A stretch of 64,000 nt of DNA from Maniola hyperantus. Its lineage: Eukaryota > Arthropoda > Insecta > Lepidoptera > Nymphalidae. Under the pieces are notes generated by a model, which worked only from the letters and a program-made list of their open reading frames with translations, had not been told where the DNA came from and ran no database searches. Position numbers and translations under genes: made by a program. Location of the stretch: contig NC_048538.1 of the NCBI RefSeq assembly GCF_902806685.2, positions 5,890,001 through 5,954,000 on the forward strand, given 5' to 3'. The stretch's first letter is position 1, and each line of letters starts with the position of its first letter. This document shows, one piece after another, positions 10,030-21,462 of this stretch.

Positions 10030-11280
10030 CCATTCAAATTAGTCAGTCAGTCTGGTTTCCGGTCGGGCCATAGTACGACTACAGCGCTAGTAAAAGTCAC
10101 CGACGACATTCGACGGGGCATGGATAATAAACAGCTCACTGTGTTGGTATTGCTGGATTTTAGCAATGCATTTAATTCCGTCGATTTTGACATCTTGCTG
10201 AGTCTGTTACGTTCCATTAACATATCTCCATCAGTGGTTGGTTGGTTTCAGAGTTACCTCAGTGGGCGGCGGCAGCGTATTCGCATCGAAGGTATGTTTT
10301 CATCTTGGTGCGATTTGCGTGCTGGGGTTCCTCAAGGTGGCGTGTTGTCTCCTTTACTCTTTGCTATCTTCATTAATTCAATTTCCCAAATCATTACTTC
10401 TCTCTATCACATGTACGCAGACGATCTCCAAGTGTACACTCAGTCAACTCTCGAAGACTTGCCCTCTGCTATTTGTACTATTAATAGGGACCTGGCGGCT
10501 GTCAGTGAATGGAGTAAGAGTTATGGTTTAAAAGTGAATCCTTGTAAATCCCAGGCTATTATTATTGGTGGTGCTGGCTTGATTTCGAGGGTTGATTGGG
10601 ATAATCTACCAATACTTACATTAAATGGTGTTGTTATACCTTATAGTGCTACTTTGAAAAATCTCGGTGTCTACTTGGACACTACTCTCTCGTGGTCTCA
10701 TCAATTAAAGGAACTCAGTAGAAAGACCTTTGCTGCCATGGGTTCTCTCAGGCGCCTACGTTCTTTGCTTCCCATTCCTACTAAGATTATGTTAGCTCAA
10801 TCTTTACTGCTCTCTATTCTCGATTATGCAGACGCAAGCTACATTGATTTAACCGAGGACCAACTTAATAAACTTGAGCGAATTCAAAACCTTGCTATTA
10901 GGTTTATATTTGGCTTGCGCAAATATGACCATGTCTCCGAATTTCGTTCAAAGCTCAAATGGTTACCCATTCGCTTTCGCCGGAATCTGCACATTGTTTC
11001 TCTTCTGTACTGTGTATTGTTCAATCCAATGACTCCAAGTTATTTAAAAGAAAATTTCAAATTTCTAGGTCATGACAGACCAGATAGAGTTTTACGATCA
11101 GCGGGAAAACTCATTCTAGCGCCACCTACACATCGGACAAAATACTTTAAGAATTCCTTCACGGTCACTGCTATCTGTTTATGGAACGAGCTTCCCTCGC
11201 AAATCCATCGTGCTGAATCCCTTAACAAATTTAAAATTGACGTCAAAGATCATTACCTATCTCTTTGCTATCATCAGTAA
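10030..11280 (+). pseudogene. Reverse transcriptase domain of the truncated LINE
   Basis: The frame is open from 10030, before the first ATG at 10120. The upstream codons read QSGFRSGHSTTTALVKV, a conserved RT block, so 10120 is not the true start. Counting from that Met, the catalytic Asp of region A is D13 (LLDFSNAF), PQGGVLSP is at 71-78, and the YADD box is at 99-102 with both Asp residues. The C-terminal part has a LWNELPSQIHRAESLNKF block typical of CR1/Jockey-type proteins. The 386 codons from the Met are free of stops and frameshifts, so the copy is young even though the N-terminal half is gone. It would polymerise on an RNA template if intact; here it cannot retrotranspose alone. Confidence 0.9.
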
Positions 11281-11616
11281 CGGCATAGTTTATTATTTAA
11301 ATCTATATGTGTATATATATCTATGTAGTCTTATGTATGTCTATTATACTTTATTTGTATGTATTAGTGTATTAACAATATGTATTTTAAATTCTTATTA
11401 TATGGTTTAGTTTATTTAGCTATTGGTATTTAGGTTTATTTTACACCACCTCCCATTGTCCATTTGTTCGTTTTTTCCCTAGCGTTAAGGTTGTCTGGAA
11501 GAGATCGCTATTTAGCGATAAGACCGCCTTTTTGTACCTACTTATTAAGATTTCTTTTTGTAACCTGTCATTTGTGTTTCTGTGGTGCAATAAAGTATAT
11601 ACATACATACATACAT
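10030..11616 (+). mobile_element. 5'-truncated non-LTR retrotransposon
   Basis: This is the 3' part of a LINE: RT-encoding frame, stop at 11278-11280, a ~320-bp 3' UTR ending GTGGTGCAATAAAGTATA, and an ACATACATACAT tail. A microsatellite tail rather than poly(A), together with the RT type, points to the CR1/Jockey group. The clade is not certain. The endonuclease and ORF1 are missing. The 5' break is between about 9980 and 10048. Confidence 0.9.
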
Positions 11617-11750
11617 TAGTAAAGGTACTCGATGCAGTTGTTTGGTACACGTGTTTGATATCCAAAATTGTATATCGATTTTAATAAGTAAATCAATAAT
11701 AATTATTATCTACCTGTTCCTGTCTATAAATAATTTTTAGATCACAAATG

Positions 11751-11935
11751 AAAAAAAAAACCGGTCAAGTGATAGTCTGACTCGTAAACGAATGGTTCCG
11801 TACCATCCTACAAGATATACCTAATACTTTTATGCCGAACACGGCAAGTTAATGACGTACAGACAGACAGACAACAAAGTGATCCTATAGGCTTCCTTTT
11901 TTCATTGAGGTGAGGAGGGACCGAACCCTAAAAAT
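11751..11935 (+). repeat. Family A variant, short form
   Basis: It begins with an A run and CCGGTCAAGTGATAGTCTGA, and ends CCGAACCCTAAAAA. The middle (TATGCCGAACACGGCAAGTT) differs from the main family but matches 61981-62080, which defines a subfamily. Confidence 0.65.
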
Positions 11936-12529
11936 AACAATTTAACCAAATGTTTATTATATTACGCTATATTTCGACTTAACGATTACAAGGAATTTCT
12001 TTTTTCCGTGAAACTATGAATCAGCTGCTGCTGCTTAGCTTATTATTTTTCGATTCCTATAAATTGTTGCAACATTTTCCGTTCAAAGGTTTTCGCTGGA
12101 AGGTTTTACTTGTTATGTCAAACAAGCGATTTAATGAAGCGTGTCGATGGACTCACGCCACGAGGCGTAAAAAGGTATAGGTATTTATGGAAATAATATA
12201 ATTTTATACTTTACTTATTTACCTAAATGATAAATCAACGGCCAGAAGTTTTCCCGTATTTCACAAAATCCTTCTCTAGCATACAAAATCGTGGTTGCAA
12301 CATTCCAAAGCTTGAGACGTGTTAGTTCGGGCTCTGCGTTAATACGTTATATTTTGGTCAAGCAAGTTAGATTACAGATGTCTTACAATAAAAATGTGTG
12401 TTTATTTGATATCTTTTACGGACAATCTCTAAACCCGCATAGTTTTGATTGAAGTTATAGTAAGAGTTTAAATGCATACCATGATGAAATAGAACATACT
12501 CGTAATATGAAAATGCTACAAGATCTTTT
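11936..12529. other. No recognisable feature
   Basis: AT-rich DNA with no gene or clear repeat that I can see. Confidence 0.35.
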
Positions 12530-12674
12530 TACATCTGTATTACCTGTTATGTCCCAAAGCAACCACGATCCAAACTTCATAGTTGCTGATAGCTCCTATC
12601 TGTGTTGGGGACAAGACGCAGAGACAATTTCAGCATTTATAAAATAACGAAGGTCTGGCACGCGCTGGCTCTTT
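12530..12674 (-). repeat. Family E, one arm
   Basis: It contains CAACCACGATCCAAACTTCA and TTTATAAAATAACGAAGGTC, and ends GCGCTGGCTCTTTG. It matches the right arm of the full element at 477-922. Confidence 0.7.
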
Positions 12675-13974
12675 GTCCATCATACAGTGGTCTTCATAAT
12701 ATTAACAAACGAAATTTCTTTTACAGCCTGGTCTCGAAAGAAAATGCAGAAATTTTACTCGAGTGAAGTCGGAGCTGGTCAACTAGTAGGCAATAATAGG
12801 AATGTAAACTACACAAAGTAAAACGTAAATTCTATACTTTTCGTTTTTAAATTATAAGTAGTCTGTCTTAATTGTGAGTGATTGCCAAGTGATACGTGGG
12901 GAAAATATAAGCTTAAACAGTTTTATGGTAGAGTTTCGCGAACGTTTTAATTAAAAGTACCCATCAAAGTAATGAGAGCGCAAACATTGTTTGGGGCGAA
13001 GTGTTAGTAAAATATTTATGAAAAACACCCTTTCGAAGACGTTTGGATCTTTTATAATTAAGGTTATCTGTGATGAACTTAGACGATGTTAATAATAATA
13101 TTTTTGGTGTCAACGTTCCATGAAAAATGTATTTACTAAAAGTGAACTACTAAATACAAATACTACTCAAATAGTTCAGAAAAGTTGCCTGGGACTTTGT
13201 CCACTCAGACTCAAAAACACGCACTCTGGAAACAATGATAATTTAAAAAGTGTTTAGTTTATGACAACGTTGCAAATAACCACATGAAAAAATAATTTAA
13301 TAAAATATAAAACTGAATTGACTATTTAAATAATTATTTAAAAATAATAAGAAGGATTTTTGTGTATTATTGCAAAAGCTTATCACAGCTGTAAATAATA
13401 TTAACTATTATTGTTTACAGATTTAAATCTAGCGAACGCTAAAATGGTTGTAGAGAAAAGAGAAAACAGTACAATGGCGAGCTTTTAATTAAAGTTATTG
13501 ATGGAATATCGACGTACACAATATGCAACGAAGCGAGGCAATTATTTATACTGTTTATACAATAGGTTGGTAAGAATAATTAAAAGGAATATGATTGTTT
13601 TAATAATAATTAAATACCTTTATTTTGTTTGAAACACGAGATAGAAGACAGTGAATGATCAAATCTAGAAATACGAAAATTTGATTACACATCTAAATAA
13701 CTGAATAGAGAACTATTTTTGTTAGTCAACATTGGCCTAAGCCAGGCAATCTTGACTAACAAAAACGGTTCTCTCGCAACAAACTACTCGACACTTATTT
13801 TACGTCAAGAATGCACGTAGATTTTTTAGGAGATATTTGATTTAGCTTGAGATATATCTTCTGCATAGCTTGAAAATGGCAAGCAATTCCTGCCGAAACC
13901 AGAAGAAAATACAAAAGAAAAGACATGCTTTCAGCTCCTTTTTTATAAATTAGCTCTTCAAAATTTATAAATAT
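12675..13974. other. AT-rich DNA holding one strong hairpin
   Basis: No coding frame is supported. The one notable item is the hairpin at 13707-13774, listed separately. Confidence 0.4.
13707..13774. other. 68-nt hairpin shaped like a microRNA precursor
   Basis: The left arm (from AGAGAACTATTTTTGTTAGT) pairs with the right arm (TTGACTAACAAAAACGGTTC and on). A two-base mismatch, one C/C mismatch and one bulged G interrupt about 28-30 base pairs. The stem continues through ATTG and GCCT on the left and AGGCAAT on the right, to a loop of about five bases. This size and shape suit an animal pre-miRNA, but a tiny snap-back MITE would look the same. I see no second copy in the window. I do not recognise the arms as a known miRNA. 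Confidence 0.45.
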
Positions 13975-14411
13975 AAAAAAACCGGCCAAGTGCGAGTCAG
14001 GCTCGCGCAATGAGGGTTCCATACTACAGTCGTATTTTTTCGACATTTTGCAGGATAATTCAAAAACTATGATACATAAAAATAAATAAAAATCTGTTTT
14101 AGAATGCACAGGTGATTTCATATGATACCCCACTTGATATAGCTATCTTACTTAGAAAATTGAAAATACTAATTATTAGTTCATATGAGACCACAATTTA
14201 AATTTTTTTGTGTGATGTAACCACAAATTCACAGTTTTCAGATTTTTCCCCAAATGTCAGCTATAAGATCTACCTACCCGCCAAATTTCATGATTCTAGG
14301 TCAACGGGAAGTACCCTGTAGGTTTCTTGATAGACCGACAGACAGACAGACAGACAACAAAGTGATCCTATAAGGGTTCCGTTTTTCCTTTTGAGGTACA
14401 GAACCCTAAAA
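13975..14411 (+). repeat. Family A repeat, full length
   Basis: It runs from AAAAAACCGGCCAAGTGCGA to GGTACAGAACCCTAAAA. Internal landmarks are TTTTCGACATTTTGCAGGAT, GTGTGATGTAACCACAAATT and a GACAGACAGACAGACAACAA run. The long minus-strand frame across it (13795-14133) is an artefact of the repeat. The class is unknown and there is no coding capacity. Confidence 0.8.
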
Positions 14412-15402
14412 TATACATGCATGTTTATTTTTTTCATCAAGGGATCACAAAAAGCTCTTTACCTCGATAGTTTTAATTTATTCGAAAGAAAATTTAATAT
14501 AGAGCGCTTAAAGCGCGGTTTGATACACAGGATTAGTCCCTCGTCAAGCGCTACAGTTGCAGACTCCAGTAAATCCTAACTAAGTAAGAAGGGCCAGTGA
14601 ATTATATTAGTTGAAGCTTCTAGCAACTCTCATAGAAGCCTGGCTTAAAATGTTTGTCGAAGTACTTACCTAGTAATGCTAAATTATATTTTGATATAAA
14701 TTTATTAAAAACTGTCATTATCATATACTAGTTATATCTACTAATACTAGTTTTTTATAATGAATATTTTTTCTTAATAACATAATATTAATTATAAATA
14801 TTAAATAATGATAATTAAATTATTATCTCTACAAAAAATACATAAATATTATCATAATAGGTGATAGGTGTAGTAGAAAGTTATTCCATTTACTAACTGT
14901 AGAACTAAGTATTATATTATTATTGTTAGTTGGAAATTCCCGTCGTATATCTCCAAATATCTTCATCAGATCTTCAATGAATGTAAATAAAATAAACTAG
15001 TCGGTATACTATTTTAAATATTATAAAATAAAGAATTATATAAACGAAATAATTTCTGCAGAACTACTTACCTAGTGTAACATCGCTAAAAATAAGAACT
15101 ACTCGTCGAATTGAGAATAAAACACAGACAGTTTTATTTAACCACTAGTTAGGCACGTGTGTGCGATTCTATTTACAAATATAATACATAAATAAAATAT
15201 TTTGTAATATAAATTACTATAATCTTCCTCGTGAGATATTTAAAATAAATAAGTAAGTAAATCTTTATTAAAAATGTTGATTTTTTTTTTTTCGTACAAA
15301 ACTACTTATTTGTACATACGTACATGTACAAATAAGTATAATAGAAAAAGACTTCTAGACACTTATTATGAGTCCAATTTTATTAAATCGTAGAACACTT
15401 TT
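14412..15402. other. AT-rich DNA, no supported gene
   Basis: Very AT-rich from 14690 to 15260. Around 14935-14985 there is a fragment (AATATCTTCATCAGATCTTC) like part of the repeat at 19600-19830. Confidence 0.35.
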
Positions 15403-15719
15403 GCCAAGTATCATAGAATCCGGGGAAGTCCGTAGACCTACAAAGAGTTTACATCGTAGATCCCTATGCCAAGTATCGTAGAAACCGTAGAGGACCGTAG
15501 ACCTATAAAGAGTTTACATCATAGATTCCTACTACTACCATTTATCGTAGCGTCTGTAGAGGTCCGTAAACCTACAAAGATTATAAATTATAGGTCCTTA
15601 TTGCTAAGTATCGTAAAGACCGTAGACGTCGTAGACATACAAAGAGTTTACATTTTAGATCTTTATCGTCAAGTATCGTAGAATCCGTAGATATCCGTAG
15701 ACGCATAAAGAGTTTAGGG
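15403..15719. repeat. Minisatellite of about 65-69 bp units
   Basis: Nearly five head-to-tail units begin at 15403, 15468, 15537, 15603 and 15668. Each has AAGTATCGTAG, one or two CCGTAGA words, CCTACAAAGAGTTTACAT and a TAGATCC-like end. Units differ from each other by base changes and small indels. The short open frame at 15466-15681 is just the repeat. Confidence 0.85.
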
Positions 15720-16099
15720 AAGGGAGATTTGTCCGGAATTTACGTGGATGAAGTCGCGGGCTTTATGTAGTTATTACATCTATTAATTGAAATGCTGAAC
15801 AACCTTCCAAACAACAATTGAACATTCAATCGTGCAAAGCAAAGGCAACTCAACAGGTCTTTTGCTAAAGGCTGAGGAGGGCTGAGGCAGCCCGCAAGAT
15901 ATATTTCACGAAGATTTCAAAGTGCTGTCGGATAAATACACATACCTACATATTATTTTATTCCAATTATACCCCAAAACAATTATACCTATTCATTTGT
16001 TTTTGGGACTCTCTAGTGAATAGGTGTAACACTCTAGGTTCTGGATTAGTTTCCATATTGCAAAAATAATACATCCCATGAAACCTAAATATAGTTGTG
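15720..16099. other. No supported gene
   Basis: A family C-like end (GGATGAAGTCGCGGGC) at about 15745 is followed by plain sequence up to the SINE. Confidence 0.35.
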
Positions 16100-16116
16100 T
16101 ATAGTAAAATCTGAAA
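16100..16116. repeat. Left target-site duplication of the SINE
   Basis: TATAGTAAAATCTGAAA is repeated with one change (C for T) at 16429-16445, immediately after the SINE tail. Confidence 0.85.
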
Positions 16117-16428
16117 GCTGGGATAGCCCAGTGGTTAGGACGTCCGCCTTCTACTTGGAGGTCGGGGGTTCGAACCCGGGCACGCACCTCTAACTTTTCG
16201 GAGTTATGTGCGTTTTATGAAATTAAATATCACTCGCTTTAACGGTGAAGGAAAACATCGTGAGGAAACCTGCATGCCTGAGAGTTTTCCATAATGTTCT
16301 CAAAGGTGTGTGAAGTCTACCAATCCGCACATGGCCAGCGTGGTAGACTATGGCCATAAACCCTTCTCACTTTGAGAGGAGACCCGTGCTCTGTAGTGAG
16401 CCGGCGATGGGTTGATCATGATGATGAT
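16117..16428 (+). mobile_element. Family F tRNA-derived SINE, full length
   Basis: The head has a Pol III A box (GGGATAGCCCAGTGGTTAGG, from about 16119) and a B box (GGTTCGAACCC, about 16168-16178). The body has GAGGAAACCTGCATGCCTGA and CGTGGTAGACTATGGCC, and the 3' end is GGGTTGATCATGATGATG. A 17-base duplication (16100-16116 and 16429-16445, one mismatch) brackets it. SINEs of this kind carry no protein. The GATGAT tail matches the RTE relics here, suggesting RTE as the partner LINE. Confidence 0.9.
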
Positions 16429-16436
16429 TATAGTAA

Positions 16437-16570
16437 AATCCGAAATAAATGTGAAAGTATGTCTGTCTGTCTATCCGTTAACTTATTGTGGCTCAGCCGA
16501 TGATAAAAGTATACCTACCTTAATTTGATGTACGGGTGGATGAAGGGTGGGCTGGAAGGGGAGAAGGTGG
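16437..16570 (-). repeat. Family C-like fragment
   Basis: AATAAATGTGAAAGTATGTC with a GTCTGTCTGTC run resembles the reversed end of family C. Confidence 0.45.
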
Positions 16571-18424
16571 CAGGAACCCTAGTTAAAATTTCATAGCCAG
16601 GAAAATAGTTTTTGGATGGTTAAATAAAGATGTTTTTTGTTATCTTTTGGGTGATGTAGTAGACTATTCTAAGTGTGCTACGCCAGAAGACTCGCTTCGT
16701 CATCTCTTCATTCAGCTTCACTTCATTCAAGACCTCCTTCGCGAGTTCCTTTGCGCTTTACAAAAAATCATTAGTATAGGACAGGCCCCGACTACGTGGG
16801 GTTGGGGTGTTTGGATTTTGTTTACCTTAAGCTTAATAGAACCTTTTTATAAGTAGGTAGGTACAGAACTTTTTGCACTTTTAGCACTTAGCCCTAACTT
16901 TTTAGTTGCAGCTCTTTGACTCTACAGTCGCAAAACTAATTTAAAAAGAAAGAAAATTACAAACTCCGTTGCCAGTCCGTTGTCAGTATATTTTCAGTCT
17001 TTTACGTAAATTTTATGTTAACTTAAACATTTTAATTAAAAAAACTCCTAATAATATGAGTTCTTTCGTCTTAAAATTACAAAGGATGATACGTAAAATG
17101 CAAATAAACCTTTTCCTAGTGAATGATACCGCATTATGAATATTATAGCTCACGCTTTCTAGACTCAAAGTTAATATAAAATAAATGATTTAAGAGTACT
17201 TTTATAACTATTTATATCAATACAAAAATATATATATATATAGTATATACATACAGAAAAAACTTATCACTAAAAAAATTATATTTACAAAAATGATTTA
17301 AGATAGGTACCTGCTCTAATCGAATTAGCGGATATCTTTTCTAATAAAACGGTAAAACTTTTTAGATTAAAATTAGAAACTCTCTTAAAACGAGCAATTT
17401 ACTTAAATTAATTTAGATAATTGCCTAAACTTTGATCCGGTTTGAGAAGATTACGATCGTTTTTGATGTAGTTAAAAAAACAAGCAAAAATATTATAGGT
17501 TATATTATAGGCTTGCTATCTTTTAGAAATCATTCACAGTAAAATTATGATTTTCAATTTTTTTTTATTCTTTACAAGCTTAAACTTGTTGCGGGTAGTA
17601 TAAAACTAAATGTATTTTAATTGGCATTGACATAAATTAATTATAAAAATGCAAAATGAAAACAATTACAATGTTGATATTTATAAAATTTACTTTTGCT
17701 TAGGCATTGTTTACCTGTGTGGCCGGCTTTCATCTTCGGATTCCTCTTTCAAAAAAGAGGGTTGCAAACTGAACCGCCTTCGGAACTGGTGTCTTCCCTT
17801 CATATTGCACAGTGGAAAGTCCATTTAGCACATAATACTGTCACTGTAAAATATACACGTTAAACACCGATATGAAACTATCCCCCTACTGTTTACGTAT
17901 GCAACCGGGAACGGTCGAACGGCGAATGACGACCGGGAGGCTTGGGGTAACGTCTCGCCGCGCTTGAAAAATAAAGCCTTTACCACAAGGACAATGATAT
18001 CACAAACTTTTATTAGAGCACAGAATAAATACATCATAATTTTGCGCTTTATTTATGAACCCAACTTGAATTAACGAGGATTAAAAAGTTTATGAATAAT
18101 ACGCAGTTTAGTGTCCTTTTACCTTCGTGACATATTTTGTAACAATCGATTTTCACATGGTTTTATCGTGAAAGTTATCAGATCAGGGCGTAGATTACGA
18201 TTGCCTCATTTTGTAAAAACATGTTGACATCCAAGTAGAGCTTAAGGTGTGTTCTACGTGAATTTGCTAAAAACTCACGTATAAAAACATAATATTGAAA
18301 AATTTAGTTTTCTGTTAATGTATCGAACTGCGTCTGCATTCTAACATGATGTGTTAAAGATGAACTTGTTTGATAATTCATATCCTTTGACATATTCCTA
18401 AATCTTGAAATTAGTTAAAGAAAG
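16571..18424. other. No supported gene
   Basis: Largely AT-rich. A GC-richer stretch at 17705-17970 (GGCCGGCTTTCATCTTCGG; ACGTCTCGCCGCGC) is unexplained. It has a minus frame (17825-18037) with no recognisable domain. The plus frame at 16647-16856 is likewise unrecognised. Confidence 0.35.
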
Positions 18425-18550
18425 TGGACTAAGCCACCATGATCCAAACTTTATAGTCGCTGATCGTTCCTCCCTGTGTTTGGGACAATACGCAGAAAAA
18501 CTTTCAGCTTTTATAAAATAACGATGGTCTGGCAAGGCGCTGGCTCTCTT
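18425..18550 (-). repeat. Family E, one arm
   Basis: AAGCCACCATGATCCAAACT, AGTCGCTGATCGTTCCTCCC and GGCGCTGGCTCTCTT match the right arm at 780-915. Confidence 0.7.
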
Positions 18551-19323
18551 TAAAGCCTGTCAAACATTCACGCATTTAATATACCTACTTATTTTGGTGC
18601 TTCACAGTAACTCTTTTCTTCAGAGATCATATTATCTAGGAGTTTAGATCGAAATCCAGTTATAGCAATAACCTTAGGGGTCAGAGAAAGACCCAGATAA
18701 CAGAAAGCCAAAGTTTTAAAACCCCAAGTTAAAAAGAACACCAAGTTTAAATATTTGGTTTAAAAAGACACCCTATTACAACAAGGAACTCAGTTATAAG
18801 AAAAATTCAATAAAGTTTTCAGTAAAGTAAATACATTTCAATGATGAAATAAATAATTAAGTAAGTACCGTAACGTATGTAGGTAATTAATGTAAAAGAT
18901 ACCTAGCTTCTTTTACTAAGTTTTTCTTTTTCTTTTTGTACTGCGCTTCGAGCCGAGTAAATGCCCTTATTTTATTATTAATGCACCACAAGTTTGAAAA
19001 GAATATTTTGCTTCAAGACCCATTAAAATCGGCCTACACGTTTCAACTCTTACACCGACTTTTACATCCTAGTTAGTCGCCCGCAAGGGTGGGTGTGACC
19101 TATTTCATAGAACGATTATAAATGCCATAAATTACAATACATATCAAATATCTTGTGAAAATGTTCAGAATGATATACCAAACCTTGGAAACCCGTGTTG
19201 AATTTCGCTGAGAAGTTTATGTAGTACCTACCTACCAATTTTTTTACTGAAATCGAACTAGTACAATAGATAAGAAATGAAAATGTATATAGTACTATTA
19301 CCTATATTTAAGTTATATATTAT
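18551..19323. other. No supported gene
   Basis: AT-rich sequence without a clear gene or repeat. Confidence 0.35.
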
Positions 19324-19568
19324 ACTAGCTTATGCTCGCGACATCGTCCGCGTGGACTACACGAATTTCAAACCCCTATTTCACCCCCTTAGGGATTGTA
19401 TTTTCAAAAATCCTTTCTTAGCGGACGCTTACGTCATAATAGCTATCTGCATGCCAAATTTCAGCCCGATCCGTCCAGTAGTTTGAGCTGTGCGTTGATA
19501 GATCAGTCAGTCAGTCAGTCAGTCAGTCAGTCAGTCAGTCAGTCACCTTTTCCTTTTATATATTTAGA
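19324..19568 (+). repeat. Family B repeat, full length
   Basis: It runs from ACTAGCTTATGCTCGCGACA to TTTTATATATTTAGA. It includes AAATTTCAGCCCGATCCGTC and a run of TCAG units at 19503-19546. Other copies are at 21264, 39577, 47705 and 57678. Confidence 0.8.
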
Positions 19569-19599
19569 TTTATGGTTTAAAGTCTACATTTTACAAAGC

Positions 19600-19830
19600 A
19601 ATTACAGTGATTGCCATATTGATTTGCGATTAACTCCGAAACTATTCATCAGATCTTCATAAACTTGACATAGTAGTTATAGCGTGATGTGCAAACAGAC
19701 AGACAGACAAAATTAAAAATACTGTTTGATTCTGTGTTGCTAATAATGTTTCCGCTGATTAAAATTTAAAAGTAATAATATTAAAAAATCGTACCGTTAC
19801 AGTTTTATTAGAAGTAGAGATAAATAATAT
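19600..19830 (+). repeat. Repeat related to 44126-44490
   Basis: Both have a GCGTGATG(T/C)GC motif, an ACAGACAGACAGACAAAA run and a terminal GTTACAGTTTTATTA. Similarity is partial and the class is unknown. Confidence 0.5.
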
Positions 19831-21263
19831 TATCATCTTTCCGTAGTCGGGTAAAAATAGAATCAATATTCGATCCAAAATATTTACAACGAAAATAAAG
19901 CGTAGAATATTAATCCCAGCGGTGTGCAATAATAAAAAAAGACCAGACGCCCAAATGAAATCCCGAAAGCACTTCTTGAATACTTAAGTAGCTCTAATGA
20001 AGAGTACGGGCATGCCTGTAGCTCCAATATCACGAAATCTAAAACGCTTTGTGCTATCTCTAAAAATGGAAAAATGAAAAAAAAATTACAACCTGAATAA
20101 AATCCCGGTGGCTCTTTAAATATAAAGTACCTCTTATAATGATCGCATACGAAGAGATTTATAGGAGGCGCAAGAACCGCAAGTGACGTAAAAATGATTT
20201 TTCAATGCTGACAACGTCATTGTATATATACCTTTGATGTGACTAAATCACACAAATTTTCAGTGTTGAACTTGTAAATACATTATTCAAACGTTTTAAA
20301 ATAAATTTTAAATTTAAATTAATAAATGTAAAAATTTACAAGACTGAGTTTATTGTTGCTCTTCTCAGACCCTGGGCTCGTTTGGAACCCTCGTAGCTTA
20401 AGTTTTAAGTTTACGTATTACGTCATTATCACTACTACACCATCTTACAAATTAATTTTGACAATCAGTAACAGTGACATGTTACCTCAAAGCATTAAAT
20501 TTAATTAGCATAAAATTTTATACAGCCATGGATACTAAATTCATGTACCTACCAAGTTCCATAGGAATCGTCATCGGAAATTAAGTAAAGCTGTTCAAAA
20601 ATGCGTGCCTCTTACGGATCGTCTCTTAGTATGCGATCACCGTTGAGACTACGACGAGCGTCGTATCAGCCTGTTGCTCCGAAATAGCTCTACCTACAAC
20701 TAGTGCTAGGAGCCGAAATGAGATAAAGCGCTTAGATCGGCGTTTTCACCAACTTCTGCTTTAATGGGTTTTCCGTTTACAAAAGGCTTTTAATTGCATG
20801 GAAAAGAAAAGTTTTATTTACTTTGTTTTTAAAATTGTTTTAGAGATAAAGCTCAGGGGGAATCTACTTTATTTATTATATTATTATATCTAATATTGGT
20901 TAAGTAGGTATTAGCCGACCTTTAAATCTCAAGCTACATAATTTGTAGGCGTAGATCTATGGAGCTAATTACAAATAATGTTTTATGTTTATTTTCTTCT
21001 TTTAGAATTCATATTCTAGGAAAATGAACTAAAATCTAACTTATGAAATTATTTTTAACTAATTGACGCACGCGAATTCATTTACATGGACTTGGGTTTT
21101 TAAAAATCCCGTGGGAGCTCCCGATTCTTCGGGATTAAATTATTCTACGTCCATCTTAGGGTGCAAACTACCTCAATATCACTTTTCGTTAAAATCAGTT
21201 CAACAGTAATAACAAGACAAAAAAGTTTACAGAGAGCGTTACTCAGGCATTTATATTATTATT
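19831..21263. other. No supported gene
   Basis: A TATATA at 20223-20228 is followed about 37 bases later by TCAGT (20260-20264), but no coding region follows. Apart from the family N stretch at 20341-20445, I see nothing firm. Confidence 0.35.
20341..20445 (+). repeat. Family N repeat
   Basis: GGGCTCGTTTGGAACCCTCG and AGCTTAAGTTTTAAGTTTAC match the minus strand of 62150-62352. Confidence 0.55.
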
Positions 21264-21462
21264 ACTAGCTTACGCTCGCAACTTCGTCCGCGTGGACTAC
21301 ACAAATTTCAAACCCCTATTTCACCCCCTTATTGAATGGGGTTGAATTTTCAAAAATCCTTTCTTAGCCGATGTCTGCGTCATAATAGATATCTGCATGA
21401 AAAATTCAGCCCGATCCGTTCAGTAGTTTAAGCTGTGCGTTGATAGATCAGTCAGTCAGTCA
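21264..21462 (+). repeat. Family B repeat
   Basis: ACTAGCTTACGCTCGCAACT through GATCAGTCAGTCAGTCAA. It ends about 295 bases before the start codon of the secreted-protein gene, so it limits how much proximal promoter that gene has. Confidence 0.8.

Noticed and set aside
13795..14133. 112-residue minus-strand frame
   Set aside because: It lies mostly in family A, and similar frames appear in other family A copies (50775-50996).
16117..16200. tRNA gene
   Set aside because: A and B boxes are present, but they form the head of a SINE with a body, tail and target-site duplication.
19503..19546. CRISPR-like array of TCAG units
   Set aside because: It is a simple tetranucleotide run without spacers, inside a eukaryotic repeat found in several copies.
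20223..20264. TATA plus TCAGT core promoter
   Set aside because: The spacing is longer than usual and no gene follows downstream.
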